Source: Echria macrotheca (taxonomy: Eukaryota > Ascomycota > Sordariomycetes > Sordariales > Schizotheciaceae). From it: DNA of 64,000 bases. The stretch is from contig MU839829.1 in the NCBI GenBank assembly GCA_030411725.1, positions 2,108,001 through 2,172,000 of the forward strand, given 5' to 3'. Shown here piece after piece: positions 21,939 to 34,500 of the stretch (its first letter is position 1; each line of letters starts with the position of its first letter). The position numbers and the translations under genes were made by a program. The notes below the pieces were generated by a model that was not told where the DNA came from, did not search any database, and saw nothing but the letters and a program-made list of their open reading frames with translations.

Positions 21939-24900
21939 ATGACCGACCCGGGTAGATACCGACACACTACGGCGTCGGGCAGACGGTCGCCGCCGATCTA
22001 CAACCCGGCGCGCGCGTCGATGCCCGTCACCAGCGCCGGATACACATCGCTCTACGGCGGCGACATCCACGTGCTGCCCACGTCACACCACGATTTGGTT
22101 TCGCGACAGGCTGCCGACTACCGCCGCGACCCTGTCCCGGCCAGCACCACGACATATGCCGTCAGAAAAGACCCGCTAGCTCGGAGCACGAGCGTCAGGG
22201 ACGGCGATCGCGCTCAGCGGCCATCCGCGGCCGACGCCTCGAAGCGGCCCATCATCGTCACGACCAAACATGCGACCGGGACGCATCCGTCAGGTGGCAT
22301 CCGATCCGGCAGCCCATCACGCGACCCCTATCGTTCGAGCGACGAGGGCCAGTACTATTCCCAGCCGGCCTCGTCGATAACCCGCGGACGAATCCACAGC
22401 CATCCGCAGAGCGCCTCCATCGACAGCGAGGAATTCCAGCGTCTTCGGGAGAGGACTGAACTCAGCCCCCGGACGACCGCCGAACCGTTCCGCTCGACCC
22501 GACCCACGGTGGTCTATGCCGACACGCCGCGTCGCGGCCACCACGAGTACGAGGAGGACGGTTATGAATACACCAGGCCGGCAGACTTGGCCAAATATGA
22601 CCTCGACCATGACCGTCCCCGAAGAAGTCGTCGCGAGAGTCTTGACCGCTATTACCGGCCGACTGTCAGCGTCACGACTGATGTCACCGCTCGTCCGTAC
22701 GAACAGAACGAGAGACGGCAGCGAGGGCCTCCTCCGACAACCTGGGGTCTCGACAAGCTGAGCCGAGCCCCTGCGGGCGGGATTTACAATGGCGCTGGAG
22801 TACCCATGCCCATCCCTCCGGCTGCACCGCTGCCGCCCGATCTCGCACGCCGTCACGGCAGTATCGACAATTCCGGAAGCCCCGAACGTCCCGAACGAAG
22901 GGCGGCGTCCCGCACGCGACCGATTTCACTCATACAGGATACTTCAAGCCGACCGCATCACGATGACTACTATCGTAGTCGCGAAGAAGAGTTGATCCAG
23001 CGCGAAATCCGTGACCGCGAACGTGAACGGGAGCGCGAGCGCGAGCGTGACAGAGACCGTTTCCAGGATAGTAACGTCATTTCTCGGGGGTTCGGCATCC
23101 GGGTGGACCCGGCTGCGCCTGAAGAACACCATCGCCACCACGACGTCCCCCGGGATGACCGTCGGGACAGACGGGAGCACCGCAAGGAATATGTGGATCT
23201 TGAGCCTCGAAAGGCGTCACTTGACGACCTAGACATCGTTGGCTCATCGAGGCGGTATGATGACCGGGATCGGGAACGCGATCGTGATCGCCGAAGCCAA
23301 CGCGACCGTGAGCGGGAGCGAGACCGCGACTACGACCTGGACCGTGATCGGACTCGGGATCATGACCGCGATCGCGAGCGAACTCGTGATCGTGACAGGG
23401 ACCGAGATCATGAAGGATGGGTGGAGGACGACTTTATCCGCGATAGGAAGGAAAGCAGAGTCCTCCCCCCTGATGACCGTTACGAAGATGATGTCGGAAG
23501 CAAGCGGAGCAAGCTGACCGACAAGGTCGCTACGGGGCTTGGCATCGCTGCCGCGTCTCTTGGTCTCGCACCCGCTCTCCAAGAAAAGGACAAGGCAGAA
23601 AGAGAGGATCTCCCAACCAAGCCGCCTGTCGATGGCCCCAGCGACAGACATAGCGGAGACCGCTACGCGAGCGACGAGGAGCGTCGACCCAAAGCCAGCC
23701 GCAAGGAGCCTCTTCTCGGCGACGAGGAGTTTGAGATCATCGACCGCCCAGAAGACGCGCCTCACAAGGAGCCGGGTGATGTTAGTCCGAGGGAACGCGA
23801 CGAGCTGAACGGGGACGCTGTCGCCGTTTCCCGTCGGGATCATTCATCTTCGGCGGATGACGGCAAGCCGACCCGGCGACGCCACCGAGCATCGTCGGCA
23901 TTCAATCCCAATGACACTAGCAGCTTAGCGGCGCTTAAGGCACAGCTAGCTGCCCTCGAGGAGAAGGAGAAGGCCGAAAAGGGAATCCCAACAATCAAGG
24001 AACCGTCTCCGGAGCGGAAACCAAAGGCGCTCGAGCCACCGGAAGCTGATGCAGAATCGGCTGCCTCGTCGGGCAAAGAGGATTCGAGAGGCCGCGAACT
24101 CATCGTCCCCACCAGAGAGGAGAAGCAAGTACGGGTTGTGTCGCCGCCAAGGGAAAAGGACGAGAAGAAGCCCATCAAGGGCATTCTCAAACAACCGAAG
24201 CCGCAGTTCCCGGAAGAACCCAATCCCATCCGCGAAGGCGTCGCCCCCCACAAGGATGACAAGACCAAGGCCAACGTGCCGCAGGGCGCCCGCTGGACCA
24301 AGATCAGCCGCAAGATGGTCAACCCCGAAGCCCTGACGATCGGGAAGGAGCGGTTCGAGGTCCGCGACGATTTCGTGATTGTCCTCCGCGTGCTGAGCAA
24401 GGAGGAGATCCAGGCGTATGCCGCCGCGACGGCGCAGTTGAGAGGTGGGTTGCAGCATTTTCTTGTCTCTGCGTGACTCGTCTTCCATTGCATTTGTCTC
24501 GCCCTTGACCTGTTATACCTCGCCCACGTATTCGTCCCCATCGATCGTCGCCAACCAGTGCATGCGTCCGTCCTCGAACCTCGCCCTTGTGTTCTCGCCT
24601 GTGTCCGTGCCTGCTTCGTCTCTCGTGCCGTGCGTCTTCGCCACGCTTTCGATTCGTCGCTTCGCCGTGCTTCGGTGGTCCCTGACTCTTCCCGAACGTC
24701 CTGTTCTTTTCCCCATTTTGGTTCCCTTTTTGGATCGACTCGATGCGTACATCGTACACGGCCAGGCCGTCTGGCTCGACAACCCTTTTTCGCTTTTTGT
24801 CTTCTTGTGAAACGATCTTGTAGGCCAAGAGAATGCTGACAACCCGCCACAGAGCGTCGACGCAAGGATTTTGAGCGGGAGCAGAAAGAATTGAGGGAGG

Positions 24901-25166
24901 CCGAGTATGGCGTCGGCGGGGAAGAAGCTGGCGAGGAGAAGAGGAGAGGTCATCGACAACATCGGATCGACCAGGATGACGACCGGCGGGATCGCGAGCG
25001 GGATAGGGATAGGAGGGATCGGGAGAAGGACAAGGAGCGGAGCCACCATCGTCACCGGCACGAGGAGGACGGGGAGGACGAGTATAGGCCGCGGGAGGAG
25101 TATACCCACCACGGGCATCGGCATCGGGACAGGAGGGATAGGGATGCGGTGTATACGGAGAGTTAG
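21939..25166 (+). CDS. Low-complexity Arg/Asp/Glu-rich protein, DUF8035-type
   Basis: Fungal protein of unknown function. Exons 21939-24444 and 24853-25166 give 939 residues. The 408-nt intron has a GTGGGT donor and an AATGCTGACAACC...CACAG end. The N-terminal two thirds are hydrophilic and probably disordered: Ser/Arg/Pro-rich to about residue 330, then long RE/RD mixed-charge runs such as RDRERERERERERDRDR. A short Ala/Leu stretch (KVATGLGIAAASLGLAPALQ) lies near residue 540. The only globular-looking section is the conserved C-terminal part (WTKISRKMVNPEALTIGKER, then FEVRDDFVIVLRVLSKEEI). It continues across the junction (QLRERRRKDFERE) into another mixed-charge tail. I match this block to what recent databases call DUF8035, from memory. 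Intron retention would truncate the protein after QLRGGLQHFLVSA. Such charged repeats suggest a condensate or RNA-associated role, but that is speculation. Confidence 0.8.
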
Positions 25167-25378
25167 AACTGCGGTGTTGGCGTCTGGGTAATGTAGTTTA
25201 CGATGTAATGTGCCATGATTTATCTCGCGGGCGTCTCTATGGGTATAGTAGCTTGTCGGCAGTGAAAACGAATGGATTAGGAGATTACGGCCGGGCATCG
25301 CTTTGTGCTTGTGATAGTGCTATGGAAACAATGCGAGGGACTGCTCTCAAGTAGTGCTGGGCCGTTGACTGCTTCTGG

Positions 25379-25494
25379 CCTTGCGTCCTCCGGACCCGGA
25401 AAGTCACACAACAAACTCTTGTCGAGCCGGCCGGGCCGCAACAGCGCGGGATCGATCAGGTCCGGACGCGATGTGGCCGCAAGGACATATACGC
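25379..25494 (-). pseudogene. PEX1 AAA-ATPase fragment (relic)
   Basis: On the minus strand, bases 25492-25379 read VYVLAATSRPDLIDPALLRP followed by GRLDKSLLCDFPGPEDAR with no stop. This is the second-region-of-homology segment of the D2 AAA domain of peroxin-1 (sensor 1 AATSRPD, then PALLRPGR with the arginine fingers). Its GRLDKSLLCD run is characteristic of PEX1 rather than other AAA proteins. Upstream the match stops at a CCCCAG (25498-25493 region), which could be an old 3' splice site. Downstream it dissolves into unrelated sequence within a few residues. Only about 38 codons are recognisable, with no Walker A or B, so it cannot be functional. A duplicated fragment, possibly a processed or transposed piece, is the best explanation. 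A true intact pex1 should exist elsewhere. Confidence 0.72.
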
Positions 25495-27116
25495 CTGGGG
25501 TCGTATGCAGACGGGCAGTGAGGATGGGGGCAGGTGCGTAGGGGTTCGGTCGGTGGGCAAGTAGTAAAGGGGGAAGAAATCGGGGGGTAGGATGCCAACT
25601 CGGTGAGACAGGTAGGTACCTAGGTATCTAGGTAGGGGAAATGAAATTACGAACCTTCGATCTTTTTGAGGTGGTTTGGGCTTCTGTCCGGTCATCGTCA
25701 TCGTCATCGTCTCAACAATGGCGTCTTCGTTCCTTGGGTTGCTCATTCACCCAGTTCAGGCACCCAAAGTCCGCGATATACAGTAGATTTCATCAGAAAA
25801 GGCAAATTGCGGTGTTTTTTGGTTAATTTTTGCCTTTTACTCGGCTAGTATGGTTTGGGGGTTAAGGTTCAGCGTCTAGACAGATTGGCGGCATCCGGGG
25901 ACCATTTTGGTGGAAAATCATGTGCCACGGCCGCTTTTTGGGGGGAATTATAGTTTGGGCTAGTTTACCGATGGCATGGCATCGTTTTTTGGGTAGTTTC
26001 ACGTGGTCGATATGTCGGCGGAGTGGTTAACCTGACGCTGTAACGAAACTAGTGTGCGATGGATGGGTTCTGCGGTCGGCTGGGCAAACCTTTTTTCGTT
26101 TCTTCGGCTGTGACAGAGTACCAGAGCAGAAAAAGGGGAAAAAATATACCAGTTTACAGGATAGTTGCACGGAAAACCATTTCAGTAGTGAGAGTACTAT
26201 CGCAACAGCGTGGAAGATGTGGTTTGTGCTGCCGACGAGGAGGTTTGATGCCCTTTTCGGGGCCTAGACATGACCAAAGCCCTGATGTTGCGTGGTGGAA
26301 AACCTCACAAGCACACGGAAAATCGACCCCAGCGGACAAAATGGAAGGGTTGTCTGCTTCGATCCCTTTTCGTGCAGCTAGGGCTTGGGTTTAGTGGTCC
26401 GCGAGCCATCACGAGGCACCTCATCGCTGTGGTATTCGGACTCGGACGAAGGTGCTTCCCTGCGTCGACTGGGCTCTAGAATAGCAACCCCGAAACAGGC
26501 ATTACTCCAAGCTTCCATTCTCATGCACTCGATGCCTCTAAACATGAGGTAGGTAGAGTGCGCGGGCTGTGACTCGGAGCGTGAGTCTCTGGCTTGTGAA
26601 CGGGATCAGTCTGGCCTAGGTACCTATGTTTAGCACTACTACAAACCACTTTCACAACATGACAATAATTTCGGGTTCACTTTTTTTCTCTTTTCATTTT
26701 CGAAGAAGTCACAAATATCACAAGGAATTTTGATGGTGTGTATAGGGGTCAGGTTTGCCTCTCTCCGGAAAAAGGGGGTCGGCCGCACAGAGCACATCCC
26801 TTTTCTCGCACCAAACACCGAGCAGCACATGTGGAATTTCTGGATTTTACTTAGATGCATTAACTAGCGTCTGCAAGCCGCAAGCGCCGGCCGAAAGCAA
26901 CTGCGAGACTAGCTAAGTGTGCGGCTCATGAGGCCAAAGGAAAGTTCCAGGGTGGGTGGAGAAAGGTCTCTCTCTCACCAGGTATATATCAGTAATTCTC
27001 TCACTCGCCTTTTCATATCGATCTCTTCCCCCATCATCCTCATCTTCTTCCTCTATCACTTCATCCACAATCATCTACTCTGCCATCATGGCATAGATAT
27101 ATATTCTCACCATCAC

Positions 27117-27143
27117 CTCTCTCTCTCTCTCTCTCTCTCTCTC
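27117..27143. repeat. CT dinucleotide microsatellite
   Basis: About 13 uninterrupted CT units immediately before the first hairpin repeat of the following cluster. Confidence 0.85.
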
Positions 27144-27190
27144 GGGGGTACTTTTTGCCCGTCGGAGGGAGGGAGGGAGGTTGTTTACAT

Positions 27191-27770
27191 TGTCGGTGAC
27201 CCCCTATCTTATCTTTCGAAGTAGGTACGGATAGGGGGTTGGGCGGGTCAGAGGGCACCGACAGACTCTAGGAATCTGGTATTTCGTACACATTCATTCA
27301 TGAGGGAGAGACTATTTGTCTCATCCACGAGGCGTTCCGAACCATTTGACGGGGATTCACGACGACGATAACCAAGACGTTTTCGCGACGACAGCAGGCA
27401 GACGAGGAGGACGGTTTTCTCACGTACACGTCACGGGATTACCCGACCGTCTCCTGTAATAAGACACGAACGAAACAGCGATGTCGCTCAAACGGATTCG
27501 ATTCTTGTCGGCGGCCCCCTTGTTTCTGAGGATAGGGGGTGGGTGGGTTCGAGGGCGCCGACGACACCGGACGACGATATACATTTCCTGGGCCGCACAC
27601 ACACGTACACGGACGCAGGTCGACACACATCCCTCGGGTAGGGGTTCGACGACACATGCTCGCAGACACGAACGAAGAGCAAAACGGCGGCGATTCCATT
27701 TCTTGTCGGTGGACCCCTGGTTACCCTGCTGGGTAGCATTGGGGGGTGGGCGGGTGGGAGGGCACCGGCG
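27191..27770. repeat. Three degenerate hairpin-forming repeat units
   Basis: Three related units start at about 27191, 27505 and 27702. Each opens with TGTCGGYGG-like sequence plus a C-run and closes, some 60-70 bases later, with a G-run plus GGGCGGGT...GAGGGCACCGACA-like sequence. The ends are complementary, so each unit can fold as a stem. In the first unit TGTCGGTG (27191-27198) pairs with CACCGACA (27256-27263), and CCCCCTATC pairs with GATAGGGGG. Units two and three also share an upstream block containing GACACGAACGAA and a GATTC...TTCTTGTCGG string. This looks like a decayed tandem or mobile repeat. No open frame is conserved. Confidence 0.6.
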
Positions 27771-28110
27771 TTGGGGGGAGGGGGGAGGGAGTTTGGCGTC
27801 TGGGCCTGGGAGGGGGAGAGGGGGTTGGCGTCAGGCGTTGGGAGGGGGGGAGGGAGTTCTGGGGGGGGAGTTCTGGGGGGGACAGTTGAGCAGTTGGGGA
27901 CAGTTGAGCAGTTGAGGGGGGGGAGTTGAGGAGTGACAGTTGAGGAGGGGGAGTTGTGGAAGGGGAGGCGAGCCGGTGTCTGGGGTTTGGAAGAGGAGTC
28001 GCCGCAAGGCTGGGGGTTGTAATAGGGGAGTTATAGACAGGGAGGGGAGCCGGTATCAGGCGTTAAAAGAGGAGTCGCCTCAAGGCGGGGGGCGTTCTTA
28101 GGCAAGCTCT
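27771..28110. repeat. G-rich minisatellite cluster
   Basis: The plus strand is strongly G-biased. It includes repeated ACAGTTGAGCAGTTG units (about 27880-27950) and a direct repeat of about 55 bases at roughly 75-base spacing (from about 27963 and 28036). The shared core of that repeat is GAGCCGGT.TC...GG and GAGGAGTCGCC.CAAGGC. Many runs of four or more G make G-quadruplexes plausible. No gene is seen. Confidence 0.6.
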
Positions 28111-28144
28111 CGGGAAGGCATCAAGAGGGGGTGGTTCTTGGGGT

Positions 28145-28496
28145 GACTCAACGCCGTTGGCAGGTTGGGCTGCGGGGGGAGCTAGTGGATGGTCTTCTCC
28201 GGGATATATTGGACGGGGTCCCAAGCGTGCTCTTGGACGCTGTACCAGTCGGGGCTCTCGGGTAGAGTTTAGAATGGGCTCCTTAGCGTGGTTCCTGTGG
28301 GTGGGTGGAATGGAGGTTGTATGGGCCTCCCATCCATCAATCTATAGCAACCACGCTAAGGATCTCATTCTAAAGTCTACCCGGGAACCCGCCTGGTACA
28401 GCGCTCAAGAGTTCGCTTGGGGTCCGGTTCAAGATATCCCGGAGAAGCGCATCCACACGCTCTCCTCGCAATCAACCTGCCAACGGCGTTGAGGTC
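28145..28496. repeat. Long imperfect palindrome (about 350 bp)
   Basis: The left arm (28145 to about 28305) and right arm (about 28340 to 28496) are inverted copies, by eye about 75-80% identical. Outer ends are ACTCAACGCCGTTGGCAGGT and its complement ACCTGCCAACGGCGTTGAGG. Further in, CTTCTCCGGGATAT matches the complement of ATATCCCGGAGAAG. The innermost match is AGAATG.G.TCCTTAGCGTGG. The loop is about 35 bases. Part of the right arm (CCCGCCTGGTAC..., 28388) recurs directly just outside at about 28510. There is no open reading frame worth naming. It could be a non-autonomous element, a folded inverted duplication, or a template for a long hairpin RNA. Confidence 0.75.
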
Positions 28497-28560
28497 AGCC
28501 CGTGAGCCCGCCCGCCTGGTACCTTTCTGGGAGTTCGTCTGGGGGCTTGCCAGGACCATG

Positions 28561-31500
28561 TGATGGTCTGCCTAGGAGCTGTCTTGTTTGTGATAGAAGG
28601 GGGCTGGAGTTGGAGGTTTGGTTTGGTGGTGCTGAAGTTTGGGTTAAGGGATGGGGGAGTAAGGAGCAGAAGGTTAGGAACGGGGAGGAGTCACGGGGTC
28701 TTGGAGTAGGTTGATATAAACATATTCTAGCTCAGCTAAAATACCTACCTACCTACCGAGCCTATACGTGGTATGCTTCCACACTGAAACACTCGTCCGC
28801 ACCGCATGAAACTGTGAAGAGTCAAGAAAAGTATGTAATCACCAAGCACTTCTATCACAAGTCCCATCTCGGAACTATGGAACTTACTATCAAGTGTCCT
28901 GTCCCGCGCTTGGACGCACAGGTAAATAACCCTCTAATCCAAAGCATCCATCTTATGGGCTATGAGGTAGAGAGGGTACATATATCTTTTACTGTTTCCG
29001 AGATGACCCAGTGGATGGGCGATGTGTGGAAGCTGAGAGGACCTTGCGCAGTTGGAGTCGGTGGTCAGGGGTAAACGACTTGGGGCTAGAGGGTTGGGAT
29101 GTTGACGAGTTGAGAAGTCCAGCATGTAGGTCTAGGATTAAAAGGAGAATATCGAGTATTTCTTTTTGGCGCTCGCAGGATGATAGGGGGTAGGTAGTTA
29201 GGATTGTGAAATGAATGTTCCCAGTCCCAGTTCTACCCCTTTTCTCCTTTTCCCGGCGATTCTTTTTTTCACGGTCAAATACAGTATATATATACCTACA
29301 GTAGACTTCACAACAGCAGCCTCACCGGTTCCATTTTTCCTCTTCGACGCAGGGTTGGCGTCAGAGAACAGATTGGGGTGGGGGATCAAAAGTAAAGAAG
29401 ATTAGAACAGCACAAGGTAGCCTTCTCTCAAATACTAAAGCAATGAACTGGGCGCTTGGTAGCGTAGGCTCAACACTGCTTGGCCAGTGCATAGTCAAGA
29501 TGTCCAGAATAGAATTTGAAGTTGAACGAGGAAGAGCAAGGTTCTCAGACAGAGCAAATTCCAAGTTCATCCTTGTTGTTGTGAACTGAGATATAATCTT
29601 CCACCACTACCAAGTCATTTTATTGGGACTAGCTATGAGATGAGTTAATGGATGAAACATCTGGGAACTCTGGTCAAACTTAGGGAAGGAAGTCTTTCAT
29701 ACTATGTACCTAGCTAGGTATTCTATCTGACTGTTTGGTACCTAGGGTACTCAATGTCGACTCACAGGTTCTGTGTTTCCGTGGCAATTCCATTCTCTCT
29801 CTCACTCTCACACACATACCTCACCCGACAGAGGGAAGTCAGATATCTCGAGTTAGAAAGTGACAGCCTCTCTGATGTCTAGAGAAGGGCGGTGGGTTAT
29901 CTGAGAGTTCTGGTTATCGGCCTCCAAAGTTTCGTGAGTCTACAGTGTCCAAGTCTCCCCCAAGCCCACAAAACAAAAACAGTCGCTACAAGAAACATTG
30001 TCAAAGTAAAAAGCCATCACCATACAGTTCTGGCCAGTCCACACTAACCATAGCAACCGAGTCATCATGCATGACTAGCCGGTGGCCAATAACTGCCTGG
30101 TACCTTAGGTATGCTGACATCAGTTAGGTAGTCCAGCTAGACACAAGCTCCCGCCCCGGCACAACTTTACAACTCTCACAATTCATGAAGTACACATACA
30201 TACCTTTTCCCCAACCAGCACTCGAAACCTGTGGCGTGCAAAGAGGAGATTCATAAGTTCAAAGCTATTCGCCCCATCAAACATCGCCATCACACATTTG
30301 TCAGTCCACCCTCTCTTTGCCCCGTTTGTCAGCCGATTAATCATCTCGTATCATCCTCCGCCCGCCACAACAAACACAGACAAAGAGCTGACACGAATAC
30401 GTCCGTCCGGCCGGCAGTCCGGTCTACCTACTCTACCAGTCGGAGTCGCCACATCCATTCGGGCCCGTCATCCTTTCCCTTCGCCGTGCTCCGTCTCCTG
30501 TGTCCTTTCGCCCCCTCCCTCAGCTCGGCCATCACAACATCAAACTCACTGCTGCCTGCCAGCCTCAATCGCCGCTTACATCTCTCATGTCGTTCTTACT
30601 TGTTAGTCGCAGCCGCAGCCGCAGCCACAGCCGTGCCCCCCCAGCTTATCTCCGGACGGCTACGCTTGCGAGATTGGCTGCCTGTATCTAGTTTGTGACG
30701 GAGCACCTTCCGCGTCACGGACCAGGGGGGGAAACGGGCTTAAACTTACCTGAATAAACTCAGCTCTCCGGAGTAAACACCGAAGAGATCTTGCCCAATG
30801 TACCATGGACATAACTACCGCTCGTTGTCACCACTCCACCCTGGGGGCGTATGGTGGACTCGTGATCCCATCCGATCGAACCGCCGCAGTGACAGTGGCG
30901 ACAAGACTCCACGCCTTGCCGACATCTTACCAACCAGCCATTCCCACCAACTTACTTCTGTATCCAGATCCACGCGACTGACCCTCCCCCCCTCCCTAAC
31001 AATGCCATCGCATTCCCAGAACGGACATGACTGCATCGGCCATGTGGGCCGACTCACCGGAGCTAACGGGGTCGACAGGACCAGTCAGCACTCAAATCCA
31101 AGCCATCGAAAGCTTACCTCTCTGCCCTTGCCGCCCATCGAAAATCCGAAGAAAAAAAATTCCCACATCTAATCATCCCCGAGTTGTTCGACAAAGTCTA
31201 AACCCACTCCCTTTTCAGAGCCAGGTCCTTCCATGTTCTAGTACCCAGCACGCGCGGTCTGATAGTGAAACGGGGTCTTCGTCACTTGGACCCTTCCCTC
31301 CTCCACCCTTCTGTCCGTTCTTTGCAGCCGCCGCCGCCGCCGCCACGGAGGGGGGTCAGATCGTTCCGTCCGAGATCGATCTCTCTTTCTCGCACACCAG
31401 AAGAATATGACGGAGACGGACGGACAAGACCGAGACCCTAGGGGACAACGCAAGAAACCAATATTCCTCAGATTACTTCCCCCGTGTCACGTAAACCAAC

Positions 31501-34500
31501 CCTCCATGCGTCGTGCCGTAATCTGGTGGCCCGGCAATTGACATCAACAGGGCAGGGCGTCGTGCCTTGGCATCATCATTCTCAACAGAAAAACAAAAAG
31601 AGAAAGGTTGAGGAAAGAAAAAAAGACGTCAAAATCTTTCGTCACGATCGCAGCAAGATCCTTCCTGCCCTCTGGATCTGGAACATATCGACCCTCTTGG
31701 GGGCTAACCGACCAGCCGGCCTGCATGATCTTTCCAAGGTTTGCTGCATATTTCCAGGTACGAAAGTCGTCGGCAGACGTCAGTGTGAGAACCATCTTGT
31801 GGACAGTCCAACCGGGCGACGCCCAGCAGAGCCTCTCTGCCATGGCAGCTGCACGAGGCAGGTAGGTAGGGACAAAACGAACCGCCAGGGTCCATCTTTT
31901 TCGTATGTCTGTCTGTCTGTTTCGGTCCGCACCGCTCTTCCCCCCCCTTGGCTGGCCGGCTCTTCGGGGACCCTTCTTACAGAGAGGACTTGATGCCACG
32001 CGCGTGGGCGATGTCCGACCGCGTCAGAGACATACTTACTCTAGACGTGACACCGAATCACATCGCCAGCGCTTAAGGCTTCGCGCGACCAGCGGTGATC
32101 AGAGGGCTTGCTCCAAACCCATCATACTGCACAGTATATCCATTTCTAGATGGCCGGACATTATTTCGATGAAGTGGTGTAGGCAGCAGTACCCGTTTCG
32201 TCAAGCCGTAGGCCGCATGGGGAAGATCCCCACGACGATCGCCCGCCCCCCTTTGGCTGTCGGTCTTGCAGTGAAACAATGGTCCTGCTCAGCTGGGCAC
32301 GACGTCCAGAATCGATAACGAAGTTAGATTGCCGGACAGAGAAAATAGCAAAGGCTAAAGGAAGTGTCTTAGACATGTCGAAATTGCTCGTCTGCTTTTG
32401 GCTTCCGTCATGTGTTGGACTGTAACGTCACAGCAACTTATCTGACTGGCTCCGGGGCAGGAAGGCTGGGCCGGAGAGGTAAGGCGATGGTCAGCCCGTG
32501 AAACCATGCGGCGGCATCATGATTGACTTCGTCATGAACCCCTGCCCCGAGCAGCTCGCATCTTTTGATTTTCTCTTGTTTTTTTCCTCCTCAGGCGGGA
32601 CCTGCCGGTGCGCCAGTACCGAGTGCTTCACCGCCAGGTTCGTGACATCCACCGGATACAATACGCAGCCGCAGCGAATTGTGCAGCAAAGAAGCACCAT
32701 CGGATACCCACAGGTCGTCGCCGTCCCCTTGGTTCGCCAGTGATATCACATCCAGAGGTCTGCTCCCAAGGCGATCCTGATATCTGATTGGCTGCTTGGC
32801 CAAGCCACCCGACGGAAGCGTGCCGTATGGCTTCGTCCCGACCGCCAAACAGACGAGAGGACGGCCCCGGGACACCGTTTTGGCCATCTTGGGCGTGTCA
32901 ATCATGTTGCCCGGAGCGGAAAAGGGCCGTGACGGTGTTGTTAGATATTTGAGGATAATGTTATCTTTGCCATCTTGTATCCAATCGATTTGTCCGAGCA
33001 ACTCTGCAAAAGCGTCCCTTTGCTGTCGAGGGGGACGGCTCGCCAAGGCCCCGGTACGTATCCCCCAAGTGTTTGGGGTGACGGCCCCCAACCTCCCCCC
33101 TTCCAGAGAGCAGCGATGCACCACTGCACCACTGCATCCGCACCCTGGTCAATATCTTGCCGGCATGGGTTCCCGGCAGGACGAGGGGGTCCCGCGGTCG
33201 GGCAGGGAATTGTGCACCATTTCCGAACCCTTGACCAGAAAGCCGTGCACGCCGACCGGGCTTCCTGTCGCCCTCCTGGTCGTCCCGTAAGGCTGGGATG
33301 GCTCCGTCCAGGGACCAAGCAGGAGCCAGGGGAAGCGATGACGCGAAGCAGGGCACTGCATTTCTTGCATCGACAGAAACACAAGCCTGGACCTGTGCGA
33401 CTCTGGGTGCGTGCCGACCTTATCGCGGACATGGTCGACAGTGCGGGCGTCATCATCATCATCATCAGTGGGTGGTTTCTGGTAACGTTAACTCGGCGGA
33501 GCCCTTCACCTTGGAATCAGCAAAGGGCATTTCCGCTTTGGGGCGTCGGTCAAGACCAGGACGGAAATTGGAGATGCTCGGCCTAGGGGAACGGAGGATT
33601 TGCTGATAGCAGATAGCTCGCTCGCTGGAAACGGCGGTATAGGACCCGCGTGTTATTGCTGGTCCCTAAATAATTCGTACTGCAAACGCCTGCAAACCGC
33701 GTGCCATGGTTATTAGCTTCACGGCCCTGTGAGAAAGACAATCTGATTTATCCGGGAGCCGCACTCCAGCTCGAGGCAGAACCTCGGGCGCATTCTCTGC
33801 TGCCTGCCAGCCACCTGATGCTGCTTCGCACTGACGCTTCATGCCCTCTGCTGCTGGCCTGACGTTGCAACCCGGACAGCGGCCGCGGAGCTTGCGCTGA
33901 AATGACCCCTTTCCCGTTTGGTGAGGCGTAGGCTTACCATCAACAGAAGGCCATTCAATGTCGACGACGCTCAGTCCCCGTCGGCCATGTGCACCAAAGA
34001 GGAAAGGCCAATATCCGGATTGCAGAGTTTGAGGGCGATAATCATCGTTATTACTTCATGTGGGTCGCTGCCGCGAAAGAGGAAAACGAAGACGCCCCAT
34101 GTCCATGCCGTGTGAATAAGCCCATGTCACTCTGGCTGAAACCTGGGGAGCGTTGGGTTCTGCCCTTGAACGCCTTTTTTTTCTTTCGCTTCTTCGGCAA
34201 GCCAGACGCGACGGGGCGGCCAGCCTGCCAGCAGGTGATGAAGGTGTGGTGGTCGGATGCAGAGCAAAGACTCCTGCGCGGCGGGCCACACCGGAGACAT
34301 GCGCTCTCCCGCCGTGATGACGATGCAAGCCCTCATCCAAGATTGCCGGGAGCGCGAGGGGTGCTATCATAGATCCAACATGTTTGCGTGCGCGCTGCAT
34401 ACGACGCAGCGGCGACGCGACCACCTTGTTGCGTAGAGTTTAGCCTAGCCGCGGTCTGGCGTCCGAGAATGCGTTGGCGACCACGCGGGAGAAGCTTCCG

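Larger units (their letters stand above)
25167..27180. other. Intergenic sequence, start of a gene desert
   Basis: Apart from the PEX1 relic listed separately, no gene is seen. T-rich and G-rich stretches alternate. A minus-strand frame at about 25652-25746 (MSNPRNEDAIVETM...) could be a short exon spliced towards the relic, but its only nearby donor (GTTCGT) is weak. Confidence 0.4.

Noticed and set aside
30231..30698. 155-codon plus-strand frame with an Ala run
   Set aside because: Simple-sequence content (Ser/His/Ala) from CT-rich and CAGCCG-repeat DNA. No domain.
31544..31999. 151-codon minus-strand frame
   Set aside because: No homology recognised, and a plus-strand frame of equal length covers the same bases.
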